Source: Chionis minor (lineage: Eukaryota; Chordata; Aves; Charadriiformes; Chionididae). Taken from it: 64,000 nucleotides of DNA. The translations under genes were made by a program, and so were the position numbers. The notes under the pieces are model-generated. The model was not told the DNA's origin. It ran no database searches and was given only the letters and a program-made list of their open reading frames with translations. Where the stretch lies: contig VZSF01006833.1 of the NCBI GenBank assembly GCA_013398295.1, forward strand, positions 186,001 through 250,000. Reading direction: 5' to 3'. Shown one piece after another: positions 53,286 through 63,943 of the stretch. Within the stretch, counting starts at the first letter, position 1, and every line of letters begins with the position of its first letter.

Positions 53286-53297
53286 GGGAGCTGTAGT
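53286..53297 (-). promoter_or_regulatory. ZNF143-type ACTACAnnTCCC element
   Basis: GGGAGCTGTAGT on the plus strand is ACTACAGCTCCC on the minus strand, the core of the ZNF143/SBS promoter element found near transcription starts of many vertebrate housekeeping genes. It lies about 30 bases after the second CCATTGG box. Confidence 0.55.
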
Positions 53298-53830
53298 TCT
53301 GCCGCCCGCCCCTCGGGGGCGCGGCCGGCGGGGCCATAGAGCTCAGCCGCGCCCGCCTAGAGCGCCGCCGNCGCGTTTGGGCGCTCTGTCATGTCCCCCT
53401 GCCATGGCCGCACGCCACCGGGCATCCCGGCCTGCCCGCGGGGCACCGCGACACCCTCCCCGGTGGGCGTGAGGCGAGGCCTGGGGCGGCTGCGGAGGGG
53501 GCTGCCCGGCGGTAGGGAGGCCATTGGCGGGAGCCTCGCCGCTGGCAGCATGCCTCGACGCCCCCAGCACCGTGGCCTGGGCGGCGGGGAGCACGGAATG
53601 TCCGTGGCCTGGGCGGCTGGAAGCGGTGGTGGGCTGAGGGAGGGGATCTGGGGCTCCAGGCAGCTGGAGCGCAATGGCCAGGGGGTGTCCTGCTGCTTTT
53701 GCTTTTCCAGATCCGCTCGGGATAGCGTGAAACATCCCTTGCGTCGGAGGAAGCTATCCAGATGGCCCCGGAGGCGTAGCACCGTGGTGTATCCTAGGAG
53801 GGACGTTACTGTCTCCCTGCCATTGGTAAG

Positions 53831-56130
53831 CGTTCCCGGCAGTGTGCGTGTCAGCCGGAGGCCCGGAGCACGAACGGCTGATGCTTTTGATTTTCCCGCA
53901 AGCGGTGGTTGCCTAACGAGATTGAGGTCGCTTACACGGGAGTTTAGAGGAGAGCCTGGTAGATAGTGCAGAAGTTGATTGGGAAGTATCTTGAGTGCTT
54001 TCCTACCGTGAGGTAGGATCCAGCCTACTTAAACTTATCCCTGACAGGCATTTACTTAATTGGCGCTTACAGGTTATGAAATTCACGGAGCGCCTTCTCC
54101 CCCTCTCCAAGGTAACCTGCTTCAATGCTTAGCTATCATTTACAGGTAGAATTTTTCCTTAATAGCTGACCTAAATCTCCTTTGTTGAAACTAAGCTGAT
54201 TATTATCTTGCCTTATCCAGAGTGGGCGTGGAGAACAATGGATCAGTGTTCTCTTGTCAGCAGCCTGGTGGGTGTTTGCGAGTTTCCACTCATGATCTTC
54301 TCCAAACTGATCGAACCCACTTCTCTCCCTGAGCTCTGTTAAGCATTTCCATCGTCCTTGGACTGTTACGCTCAAAACCAGGCTCAGTACTCCAGTGGAG
54401 ACACTGTTAGCTCTGAGGAGGGGGGGTAATTATCTCCCTTGTGTGTGGCATCCCTCTTAAAAGCATTCTAGAATGGTCTTATTTGGTGACAATCTCACAT
54501 TACAGAAATATTCAGTTTGTGGTCCACTCTAAGCCAGATGTTTTTTTGCAATCCTGCTGCCCAGGGAGTTATTCCTGAAGAGGTATCCATGTTTGGGTTT
54601 TTTCTTTACTAAGTATATTGTTTTGCACTTGTTGTTAGTTCGAGAAGAAGCTTGATCATCATAACATAACTTTTTCTATCTAATTTTAGTCTCTGAAATC
54701 CCTTCTTCGAATCCCCTTCCTCCAAGTTTGGGGTCATCCACAAATAGTTAATTAAAATACGGAGTAGTTCCAGGCCCTGCACATTGTGATAAATCCTTCC
54801 AGTTTGACAATTTGACTTTCTCAAACACTGCTTGTTTTTGATGTTTGCTGCTAAAGCTGCAGCTTATTCTGTGCCATGGCTTCGCAGCTGAGCCAAATCC
54901 TACAGAGAATCTTAAGTGAGAAAAATTCAATTCCTTTGAATTGGCTTCTGTGCACAGAGCAGGGATTGCTCGCAGCTCAAAAACTAGAAATATGTGTAAA
55001 ATCCTGAATGCTTCTGAAGTTTTGGTGCCTTGTATATGGCTTCTGGATGTCCCAGGTACTTATTTACCAGGTAGAGAGAATAACGATTGCTGGCAGTTTC
55101 CCATTCTCCCTCTTGAAGCTGTTATGTAGAGGCTTCTCTTGAGACGTGGACAAATCATATAACACTTTTTTCCAAAAATACTCGAATGAAGGTTTTCTGT
55201 GGTTTTATTTTCTACCTATAAACCAGTAATTTTTGCTTTGCAGGACACTATGAAAATAAGTACTCCTATAGCAATATGCATACAATAAAAATGGCCCCAG
55301 AATTACTGCAGATATTTTCTAAAAAGCATTTAAAAATGTGTGTATATTTTTGTATGGCTATTCGAGTATGTGTAAGTACCAGTCTGCAGACGCAGTCGGT
55401 TGCCTGCTACTTTCATCCCTTCTACTCACAAACAGTGGTGGCCTAAAAGATGGTTTGTGAACTCTGACAGTGCTTTAGAGGATGTTGAAGGTTGTGAGTC
55501 GTTCATACACAATTGCTGTACGACCTGTGGCTGGGGTAGATGGGTCTGTCTCTCCTGTGTCGTAAGTTCTCTTCAATTCTTTTCTCAGAAAAATCTGCTT
55601 TGACCCTAACTTTCTTCAAAATTGCATTTGCTTTTTTTAGAGAGCTTTCTGGAATAACTGTACAAAAGCCTCGTTCTCACCCACTTAATACAGGATCAGA
55701 TTTATAGATAAAGCATTAATGCTGGGTTATACTTGTAAGGGATTACTTTATCTGACCACAAATGGTCCATGAAGCTGAGAGTGAGAGGCGATGTTTTGAA
55801 AATTTTTAATACCAAAGTAATTTGAAAATATTCTGAAAAGCAGCAACCTGTCAATTAGAATGAAAGAACCGGTCTTGTGATGAAAATGTGGCTGACTAAG
55901 CCTATGTAAACTGAAAAGTTTCTTTCCCTTAAAATTGCATTTCACTGTGGAAACATCATAAACAAAAAATTCTATTGTTGGGGATTAAGCGTAGATGAAC
56001 GTTGTGTTTATTGACTTCATTGGAAGGGAGAGGCCAGCACTGGCAGCGTCATAAGCTAAATAACTGCGCAGGTATTCTTCTCTGTCCTTTACAATAACTT
56101 TTATTTTTCTTTTCTCTCTGATTTGTTTAG
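53831..56130 (+). other. WDCP: Probable 5' intron of WDCP copy B
   Basis: The stretch runs from the candidate first-exon donor (53826) to a strong acceptor CTCTGATTTGTTTAG at 56130. It is 2.3 kb, against about 15 kb in copy A. I see no repeats or other exons in it. Confidence 0.55.
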
Positions 56131-56149
56131 ATGTCTCGCATTAAAAATC

Positions 56150-58012
56150 ATGGAGCTGGGAAAGGCAAAGCTTCTGAGAACTGGCCTCAATGCCTTATAC
56201 CAAGCAATTCACCCTGTGCACGGTATTGCCTGGACAGATGGGAAGCAAGTGATACTGACTTCTCTACACCTTCAGAATGGAGAACCAAAATTTGGTGACT
56301 CGAGTGTTGTCGGTCAGTTTGAACACGTCCATGGGCTGTACTGGGGCCCGTGTCCCCCCGATGCCCCGGCTCTGCTCGCTGTTCAACATAAAAAGCACAT
56401 CACCGTTTGGCAGCTCTGTTTTAACGCTACAGAAAGAAATAAGCTCTTAGTTTCTCAGATATGCGACGTCAGCGAGCCGTTTCCAGTGCTCCCCCAGGGC
56501 TGCGTGTGGCATCCGAAGAAGGAGATCTTGGCTGTGCTCACCACGCGGGATGCCTCCGTCTTGCACTCTGTTCATCTCAACAGCTCCCGGATTAAAGCCG
56601 ATATTAAAGGCAGCGGTCTCATCCACTGCGCTTGCTGGACAAAGGAAGGCAATCGCTTAGTAGTGGGGGTAGGCAGTGCCCTTCATTCTTACATTTGGGA
56701 TGACGCTCAGAAAACACTGAATCCTTGTTCTTTTTGCCCGATCTTTGATGTGGGAGGCTACATCTGTGCTGTGGAAGCCACTCTCAATTCCCAAGTTGCC
56801 GTGGCCACTGAGCTTCCTCTAGACAAGATCTGCGGCTTAAATGCTGGCGTTGCGTTTGAAGTGCCAGCGAGCGTTGAAACGGAGTCCTTCCCCTCGCAGT
56901 CCAGCTTATGTGGTGAGGAAGAGTATTCCATGGATGGGGGCAAAAAGCCACTGGACTCTGAGAAGTCCTTGTCTGCTGTTACGTCTCCGGTGGATCTAAC
57001 TCACATACTTTCTAGCAAGCAGGGTGCCGATTCCAGTCCTCTTCTGCATCTGAGGCCCAAGGACTACCTAACGGGAAGTGGCCAGGATTCCTCACATCTC
57101 ATCTTGGTGACTTTTGAAAAAAAGGTTACCTCTACCAAAAAAGTTAGCATCCCAGGCATTCTGGTTCCTGATATGATGGCTTTTGACCCCAAAACTCAAA
57201 CTGTGTCGGTTGCCTCCAATACTTGTAACGTTATTTTAGTCTATTCGCTGACTTCGTCCAATTTACCCAATATCCAACAAATTCAGCTGGAGAAGAATGA
57301 GAAACCAAAGGGTTTGTGCTTCTTGACCAATAAATTATTACTGATACTGGTCGGAAAACAGAAATTCACTGACCCTGCATTCCTTCCCTCTTCAAGATCA
57401 GACAAATACATGATCCGATTGATGATTAAGGAACTAATATTTGAAATGAGTCCTTCAGCATCTGCGTCCGTTAATGGGAGCTCCAGTTTGAACCTTGCAA
57501 ACATACCTCATGAGCTCTCTACGGATGTTCACCCTCTCAGCCGTGGACTCGTGATACCAGATCGCGCTGCCATCCCGTCCCCTACTAGCAGAAGGAAACT
57601 CATTGAAGAAATTAAAAGTCCTGTTTATGAACAAAGCTTGTTGTTGAACATGAGTGACCTCAAAGACAAAAAGATTTCCATTAATTTTCCTCCAGATGTT
57701 GAGTCTCTTGATGCCGAACCGGTTAATCGGACTGTGGCACTGTCCGCCACATCGCTGGTGTTTTCTAACAAGCCAACATCTCCAAAAAAGCAGGCAGATG
57801 CAGCTTCCAAAATACCAAATTCTTACAAGAATAACCTCTTAAGTGAAAAGGAGGCCAGTTACTTTTCAAAAAATGTAGAAAAACTGTCCGGTAACTTCAC
57901 AGAATTACAGCATCATCTCTGTGAATTAACTGAGCTGCTAAAATCTGAGAAGAGAAATCTTCCAGGGTATCCATCTTTTCAGGAACCTGCTTTTATTAAC
58001 ATCACCTGCCAG
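56150..58012 (+). CDS. WDCP: WDCP copy B, coding exon 2 (residues 1-621)
   Basis: This is a second full WDCP gene. The exon begins after an acceptor at 56130; the start at 56150 gives [20 protein letters not shown], identical to copy A over 20 residues. WD-like blades with the same Trp cores are kept (GIAWTDG, GLYWGPC, GCVWHPK, HCACWTK). The Ser-rich middle differs by many substitutions and small indels, and the heptad-like segment lies at about residues 569-600. It ends INITCQ at CAG/GTAATT, the same position and phase as copy A. By eye identity with copy A is about 80% in the first 230 residues and lower further on. Coding sequence is richer in GC and CpG than copy A. If the exon starts at 56131 its first bases form an out-of-frame ATG opening a 55-codon overlapping frame to 56298. 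With 60717-60834 and 63070-63341 the product is 750 residues, with no stops or frameshifts. Confidence 0.95.
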
Positions 58013-58479
58013 GTAATTTTAATATTGGAAGCTTTAGTGATAGAATCTGGATGTATGTTCTTTGTGTGGATTTAAAACAGTAACTCTTGTCTGATAATGT
58101 GCAAGAAGGATGGCATCCTAGGAATGTTTAGTATGTGCAAATTTGGTACATATGAACCATCTCTCTGCATGCAGGTGAATCTGATAGGAGTCTTATTTGG
58201 ATTTATTTAGGCTTTACGTAAGCCTAGCTTGTTTTTGTTGTCCTTTCCCCCTACTGTTCTGTAGTTGCATCTCAATCCCTGTTTGCGTTTCTTTAAAAAC
58301 TGCGTGTTTGTATTTTTCTCTGGTGGGAGATAGAGTGAGGGAAATATTTCAGATAATATTTTAAACTAAACTAAAACCTACGGCAATCTAAAAGTATTCC
58401 CATTTCAGATGGATGCTGTAGTAGCGCTTTCATTCTTGCACAGCTCTACCAGTGGTAAAACCAGAGCATTTCTGGGTTT

Positions 58480-58508
58480 AAAAAAAAAAAAAAAAAAAAN
58501 AAAAAAAA
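58480..58508. repeat. Poly(A) tract with one undetermined base
   Basis: A run of A is broken by N at 58500, which points to uncertain base calling in the homopolymer. Length is likely polymorphic or misassembled. Confidence 0.9.
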
Positions 58509-58905
58509 GACGACCATTATCACGTACTGGTCAATAGGGCTAGATTTCCATCCTGTTCCTGTGGGTGGGACTAAATGTTACAAGTCCCATTACCCTGCAG
58601 GCTTTTGGTGGCTTTGAAGCAATGTCATATTTGGGAATATGGCCCTGGGCTGAGGTCACTGGCACTGGCCCAGGCGGGTGTACCTGCTCTGTCGGCACAG
58701 GTGCTGGTGGGACTTCAGGGAACCCACGCCTGACAGTTCGGCTGCAGAATTAAAGACTTGTGCGAAGTTCTAGGAAGGTAACGTTTTCCCTAGGCAACTG
58801 CTGAAGCATTCTGTTTAGAAATTTAGACAAAATTTCCATGGGTGGGAATTGGTATTAATCTCCCGTCCTGCTGTGAGCACAACTGAAATAATAGAGAATA
58901 AAACT

Positions 58906-58928
58906 AAAAAAAAAAAAAAAAAAAAAAA
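58906..58928. repeat. Poly(A) tract preceded by AATAAA
   Basis: Twenty-three A residues follow AATAAA (58897-58902) by only a few bases. That could be the 3' end of a retroposed transcript, but the signal-to-tail distance is short and the upstream sequence is not recognised. A simple A-rich expansion is equally possible. Confidence 0.6.
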
Positions 58929-60716
58929 GCTTTGGCTGTGAAGCTGAAATGTTGCTAATTAGGATTGAAAGCACCATCTGAGAAGCAGAGAGACCATTAG
59001 GGACACAATAGGTAATTCCATTAACATAGCTTACAAATGGCTTTAAAATCAGATTTCATGTGAAAGACGCTTTCTTGGCTGAAAGAAGGCAATTCCAAAT
59101 CTCATGCTAGAAAGGGTAAGTTACCTGATTATCGAAACATGACACAAGTCTACTAGGTCTCCTTAAGAATTCAGATTAATAAGCCTTAGTCAGTATTCAA
59201 AGACATTTAAACTACCGTTTTCCCTTCAGTAAGTTCTTATTTTTCAGCTTTATTATTGTAAAAAATTATTTTTCTCAACTTTTGTAGCATTGAACTCTTA
59301 GGTCGTAGATCATATTCCCTCACTCTCTTCCCTGTTCTCCATTGTAAACATTTAATAATTGTAATAACTCTCATTTTTCCAGCCCTCTTAAACCTTAGTT
59401 ATATATAGGGCATTACTCTGAAAAGGGAAGGTTTCTCTCAGCAAGTCTGATGTCTCGTTTATCTGAGGTGTTCGTTTAGAAGCCTACTTAATTTGAGGTA
59501 GTGCAAATTTTTGTTATGTTTGTATATTCAGCTCTTTCTTTTTTTTTTATTGTGTAGTTTGAAACTGAGTTACGTAGCAGCTTGTCTTGGTGTTCCAAGA
59601 GCTAGGTCAGCTACGCTTGCCTGGGGGAGCGTCACAAATTAACGCTACAGTTTTACCTACGTATTTTGATCACTGATGATTTGTGGCAAGAAAAGCGTTT
59701 TACTTTTGAATTACAAGCGGCACATTGGAAAGTCTGGCAGGAAATGCAGTGTTTTAACTTCAGTAAGTGTATTTAATTCAGAAATCGTTAACAGGCGAAC
59801 GGGGATCCTCACCTCGTGTGCTGCGCCCTAATTGTTTCTCTACTGCCCACGTTATTCGCTGTGTTTTACAAAACCTTGAGGAAACCCAGAACATCCCAAA
59901 TAAGCGGCGTCTTTGAGAGGGCAGAGTTCCTCCGTGCGGGAGATGCGTGTCTGCGTCTCCAGCCTCCCTGCTACTGTACCCCCTCCTCACGGAGGGATGG
60001 GTCCCTCCACAGCATGGAAAAGGAGTCAGAATTGAGGAAAAGGGGTCAGAATTGACTTTATTGTGGATTTGTCATGACCTGGAGATGTTATTGAGGCTTC
60101 CCTGGGAGGTGACCCAGGTGCATGAATTTTATCCTATGCAAAGACAGAGCTGGTCATTTTGGTGACAACTGATCTTCTGGAAATTTAAAAAATGCTTTGC
60201 TCTCCCCCGTGGGAGATACTCTTTGAAGCCGCTTTTTGGATTTTCAGGCTTGGGGCAGCGATGGTCAGAGGTGAGACAGACAAAACCTTCTGACTTGTTA
60301 GTCCGTTCCTCCTCCCTGAACGTTCATGGGCGGGAGTTCTCCCCTCTTCTGAAGTTGTGCCTCAGGGAGGGGGGAGGATGGAAAACCTGCAGCTTTACGG
60401 ACTCCCCAGGAAAATGTCCCTCGCAGGCGGGAGGGTGAGTGAGAGTCAGGATTGTGCTGTGGGTGAAGCTCATGGTTTCTTCAGCTGCAGTGCGTGACTT
60501 CCTTGCCTGTTGTTCTGGTACTTGCTGGTGTCACTCACAGGTCACCTCTTGGAGAGCTGAGGCTTTAAAGTGTAAATCTGAACGAATGTAGCGTTTGACT
60601 TTCTCTAAATGCTGTAGTTGAAGGCATGTCTGTGATCCCGTTTGCATTAATGCCATTTTGACGTCTCTGCTGAAATATACATCACGGTATCTAATGATTC
60701 TTTCTTGAATTTACAG

Positions 60717-60834
60717 AAGCAGCTTTCCAGAAGCGATTCAGATGAAAGACGAGCTGTTATTCTTTGCGGCGGTAAACTCCGTCTAAATATAGTCCAGCAG
60801 ATATTCAATCTCTCTCTTGTAGAAATGCAACATG
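60717..60834 (+). CDS. WDCP: WDCP copy B, coding exon 3
   Basis: The 118-bp exon runs from acceptor TTTACAG to CATG/GTACGT, phase 1 out. It reads [20 protein letters not shown] and then [19 protein letters not shown], matching exon 3 of copy A and human VLLCDGKLRLSTVQQTFGLS. The LCDG motif is LCGG here (Asp to Gly). Copy B keeps more of the human spelling (KLRL, LSL) than copy A does. Confidence 0.93.
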
Positions 60835-63069
60835 GTACGTTGTAATTATCCAATAACGCAAACCCTCTATAAACACGTGCGATGTTCTCAGTGAGCAGCA
60901 GCAATACGCATAATTCCATCTGGGGAAAAAAAACTCCCAAGGAATACATAATGAAAGATTATTAGCAAAAGTTTGCTCATTTGTTTTATAACATAAAGGT
61001 TATTCTCCTGGCTTTTACTGAGAAGAATCTTTACGTTATTAAAAGAAAAAAAAAAAGCAAGCTTCTATGTATTGATACCCCCTTAGCAAGTAGCTAATTA
61101 TATAGGAAAATTACAGTCACCCAGTATTTTATTTTTAGTTATAATAAAAGTATTTTATTTATGTTTTCAGCTATTCTGAATAGAGAAGTAATGAGGAGGT
61201 TAGAGTTGACTGGTGGTTTTGGAATACATTTTTCTACATTTTAACCTCTAGTTCCAGCATCTGGTCTCCTTTACGAAACCCTGTAGCTTTTTTTATAAGC
61301 ACAAAAGTAGCTCTATAAATTCTAGCAGTGCATTTCACTTCAGTTTTTGCTGTGAAGAAAACTGCCTTTCTTATCGCCGTGGTCTCCTCTGCTGGTAGCC
61401 GTCCATCCCGTGCACGTCCTGCGCGTCTGCGTGGGTTGCCAGTTCTAAGTGTCTTGCTTTGGGCAAAGGTAGAAAACGTCCGTTTGGGATATGATCTCTC
61501 ACCGCTACGGATACTGCCTGGACTGTGTCCCAGCCTGCCGTGCCTGCTGTCTGCCTGCTCGCAGATTCCTGAGCAGCTATCCCGAAGCCTGAAGGAGGCT
61601 GTGCTTGCCGTTGGGCAAGCTTTATTTTTCTTGAAGCAGTGGTTGGAATACCTTTAGTATTCCAATACCTAGATAGAGCTCTAGTGGGATAATTCACTAG
61701 CAACTGAATCTTGGAAAAGGTTCTGACGATTATCTTAGGTTAGTTTAGTAGTTTTCCTATTGCAGGATCAGTTACCTGCATTGAAACACGGGGACTATTT
61801 TAATAATGTTGTGGCACGACCCAGAAGCGTGTGATACCACAGAATCACTTGGGTTGGAAGAGACCTTGGAGATCATCGAGTCCAACCATAAACCTGAAGC
61901 TTTTAAACCACCCCTAAACCATGTCCCTCAACACCAGTGATAAGAGTAGGCAGTTTTGTAGGTACTGATTTCTTAATTTTCAGACTGGAATTTTGGTTTG
62001 AGCTAGAAGATTTGAGCCAACATTTCTTTCTGGCGAGAAGAGTGTCCCCCTTGCCCACGTTAGTTTCAACTTCTCATTTTTAGCTTAAAAATGTAAACAC
62101 AACAGAAGCGGTTGCCCAGGAATGAGTAATCATCACGCATTTACTAGATAGATTTTAAAAGCAAACAGTGTTGGAGGAGGTTTCTTTATTAATTTTACAA
62201 ACATTACTAGATAAATGGGCAAAGTAAGAACGGTGAATTCAAATTTCTGAATTGTACTGATTTTTTTATTTTTTTTAAAGTTTGGTCCAAATGAGAAATT
62301 AAGCCAAAAGATTAAAGGGTTGCGTGGTTTTAAGCTACAATCTTCTCATGACCTTACTTGTGACATGAAGTTACATAACGTAAATTTACAAACAGCTGGA
62401 AATGTTTCTTTGAATCCTCTCACCCCTCACCAGCTCTATTTTATTTCTACATCAACTTAGCGGATACAAGTATGAAAACTTTCTGGTTTATATGGATTGG
62501 TAGAAGTCAGTGGTTTGGGTTCGGTAAGCGATTTTGAATTGTAAAAGTAATGCTAATGGTGACGTGAAGTCGCATAGCAAATGGACCCGAGATGTGGGGT
62601 TTGTACCTTATAGTACAGTATTTCTTCCTTTTATTTATTGGACTTAATTATATTGAAATTACGTAATAGAAGCAGTTTCTAAATTGGTTTTAGGATATTA
62701 ATTTGTTATTTCTGCTTTTTACAGTATCTGCACAGCATAAGCACTGGGAAGTAGCTTATGAATACCGCATTAAAAACAAGTCTGAACGCTTATGAATTTT
62801 ATTCAGAATTTCATTCCTCCTCATTTGAAACCTGCTTATATTATAGTTCCATCTCCTAGTGGCAAACTTGGTCAGAAAGCTCTTTTACGTAGTTGTTAAC
62901 TGTCCTTTATTTTTGAGATTATACCACCTGTATCTCCCCATACCTTTTTTTTTTTAATAGAAAAGCTGTAAACATACAGAAGCGTTTAATTTTAGAATAA
63001 ATATGTTTTATACCTTAAACATAGCTAATTACAGGAAAACTTGTAAACAGACGTTTATGTCTCTTACAG
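60835..63069 (+). other. WDCP: WDCP copy B intron 3
   Basis: The intron is 2.2 kb, with donor GTACGT and acceptor TGTCTCTTACAG. It contains a CR1 remnant at 61838-61938. The open frame at 61328-61657 has no known content. Confidence 0.85.
61838..61938 (-). mobile_element. Short CR1 LINE 3' end
   Basis: On the plus strand it starts CACAGAATCACTTGGGTTGG and runs through GAGATCATCGAGTCCAACCA to CATGTCCCTCAACACCA. This is the reverse complement of the last 100 bases of the CR1 subtype seen at 11473 and 18339. Confidence 0.9.
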
Positions 63070-63341
63070 GTTCATCTTGGATTGTCCTCACAGCGGATGG
63101 CGAGGGCTTTGTTCCGCTGATGTTTACATCCAGGCAGGAGATAGTCGTGAGAGATGCCAGTACGAAAGGCTACAGCGCCCGTTCTTCCAAAACCTTGGAC
63201 ATCATCAGTTCTACGGAAGGGTGCAGACCCGCTTCTTCCGAAAGTCTGGATATCACGAGTTCTTTGGAAGTCCTCAGAGACTGCTCCTCCAAGCCTTTAG
63301 ACAGCAGCGGTCCTTCAGAACAGTCCAGCAGTAAAATGTAA
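63070..63341 (+). CDS. WDCP: WDCP copy B, last coding exon with repeated tail
   Basis: After the split Gly codon the frame reads [20 protein letters not shown] then RQEIVVRD, the conserved WDCP end. It continues into a Ser-rich tail of about 60 residues with a 17-residue (51-bp) tandem repeat: [34 protein letters not shown], then a partial [13 protein letters not shown]. It stops at TAA 63339-63341. The copy A tail is about half as long and lacks the repeat. Confidence 0.93.
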
Positions 63342-63943
63342 TTTTTGACAGGGATTTTGTAAGGCCTGCCTTATGATGGGAGGCTTTTAAACTTACTGTG
63401 TAGGACTGCGAATTCTAAACAACAGTATGTCTCAAATCTGTCGGATTTCCGTAATTTTTTTTGTTGCATATCACTGTAAATTATTTATTTGATCCTTGGA
63501 AACATTAACTTTTTTTTATACTGAGCAGTGTTTTTTAAATATGCCTCTTGCAGTACAGATCGAGTCTTTGTATCGGTGGTGGAAAATGCGCATTCTTACG
63601 AGCTTCCGAGCTCCAAGTTTCCATCTTGGTTTTTAATAGGTTGGTGTTTTTAGATGATAGTAAACTTGCGTAATAAAAAAAGCCTTGAAAATGCTGCGTT
63701 GGCCCCCATTTCCTCACTTCTGTCAACGCCTGAACTACCCCGCTGTTGTGTAGAAGTAGTGCGTGTGGTTTTGCACACAAAGGGGGTAAGTGCTGGGTGA
63801 GGGAAACGTGACTTTGGGACAAAGTATGGTCAGGTGGAATGTCCGTAGCCTGCAGAAGCAAGTCCCTTTTCCCCTCCTGTGCCCCGCACTGCGCTTGCTT
63901 CTCTGCGTGGATTTGGGGCGGTGGCTGTCACCTGTGTCACTGC
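63342..63943 (+). other. WDCP: Probable 3' UTR and downstream of WDCP copy B
   Basis: The first AATAAA-type signal seen is at 63673-63678, about 330 bases after the stop, close to the distance of the first signal in copy A. Downstream sequence has no recognisable gene. Confidence 0.45.

Larger units (their letters stand above)
53000..53830 (+). promoter_or_regulatory. WDCP: CpG island, probable promoter of WDCP copy B
   Basis: This strongly GC- and CpG-rich stretch lies 2.3 kb upstream of the copy B coding exon. It contains CCATTGG boxes (CCAAT in reverse, in a YY1-like GCGGCCAT setting) and a ZNF143-type ACTACAnnTCCC element in reverse at 53286-53297. A good splice donor, CATTG/GTAAGC, at 53826 could end the non-coding first exon. 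One base is undetermined at 53371. Open frames across it (for example 53391-53966) resemble no known protein. Confidence 0.7.
58013..60716 (+). other. WDCP: WDCP copy B intron 2
   Basis: The intron is 2.7 kb, with donor GTAATT and acceptor GAATTTACAG. It holds two A-runs (58480-58508 with one N at 58500, and 58906-58928) but no element I can classify. Open frames such as 59816-60055 have no recognisable content. Confidence 0.85.

Noticed and set aside
53391..53966. 191-codon open frame in the second CpG island
   Set aside because: GC-rich DNA has few stops; the product is Arg/Gly/Pro-rich and matches nothing known. It more likely covers a non-coding first exon and intron start.
25400..63341. 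The two WDCP genes as an assembly artefact (unmerged haplotypes)
   Set aside because: Protein divergence, different intron lengths, different tails and different promoters are far beyond allelic variation.
13773..63341. Search for CRISPR arrays, tRNA or rRNA genes and endogenous retroviral coding regions
   Set aside because: None was seen; the only repeats are LINE/SINE remnants, short minisatellites and homopolymers.
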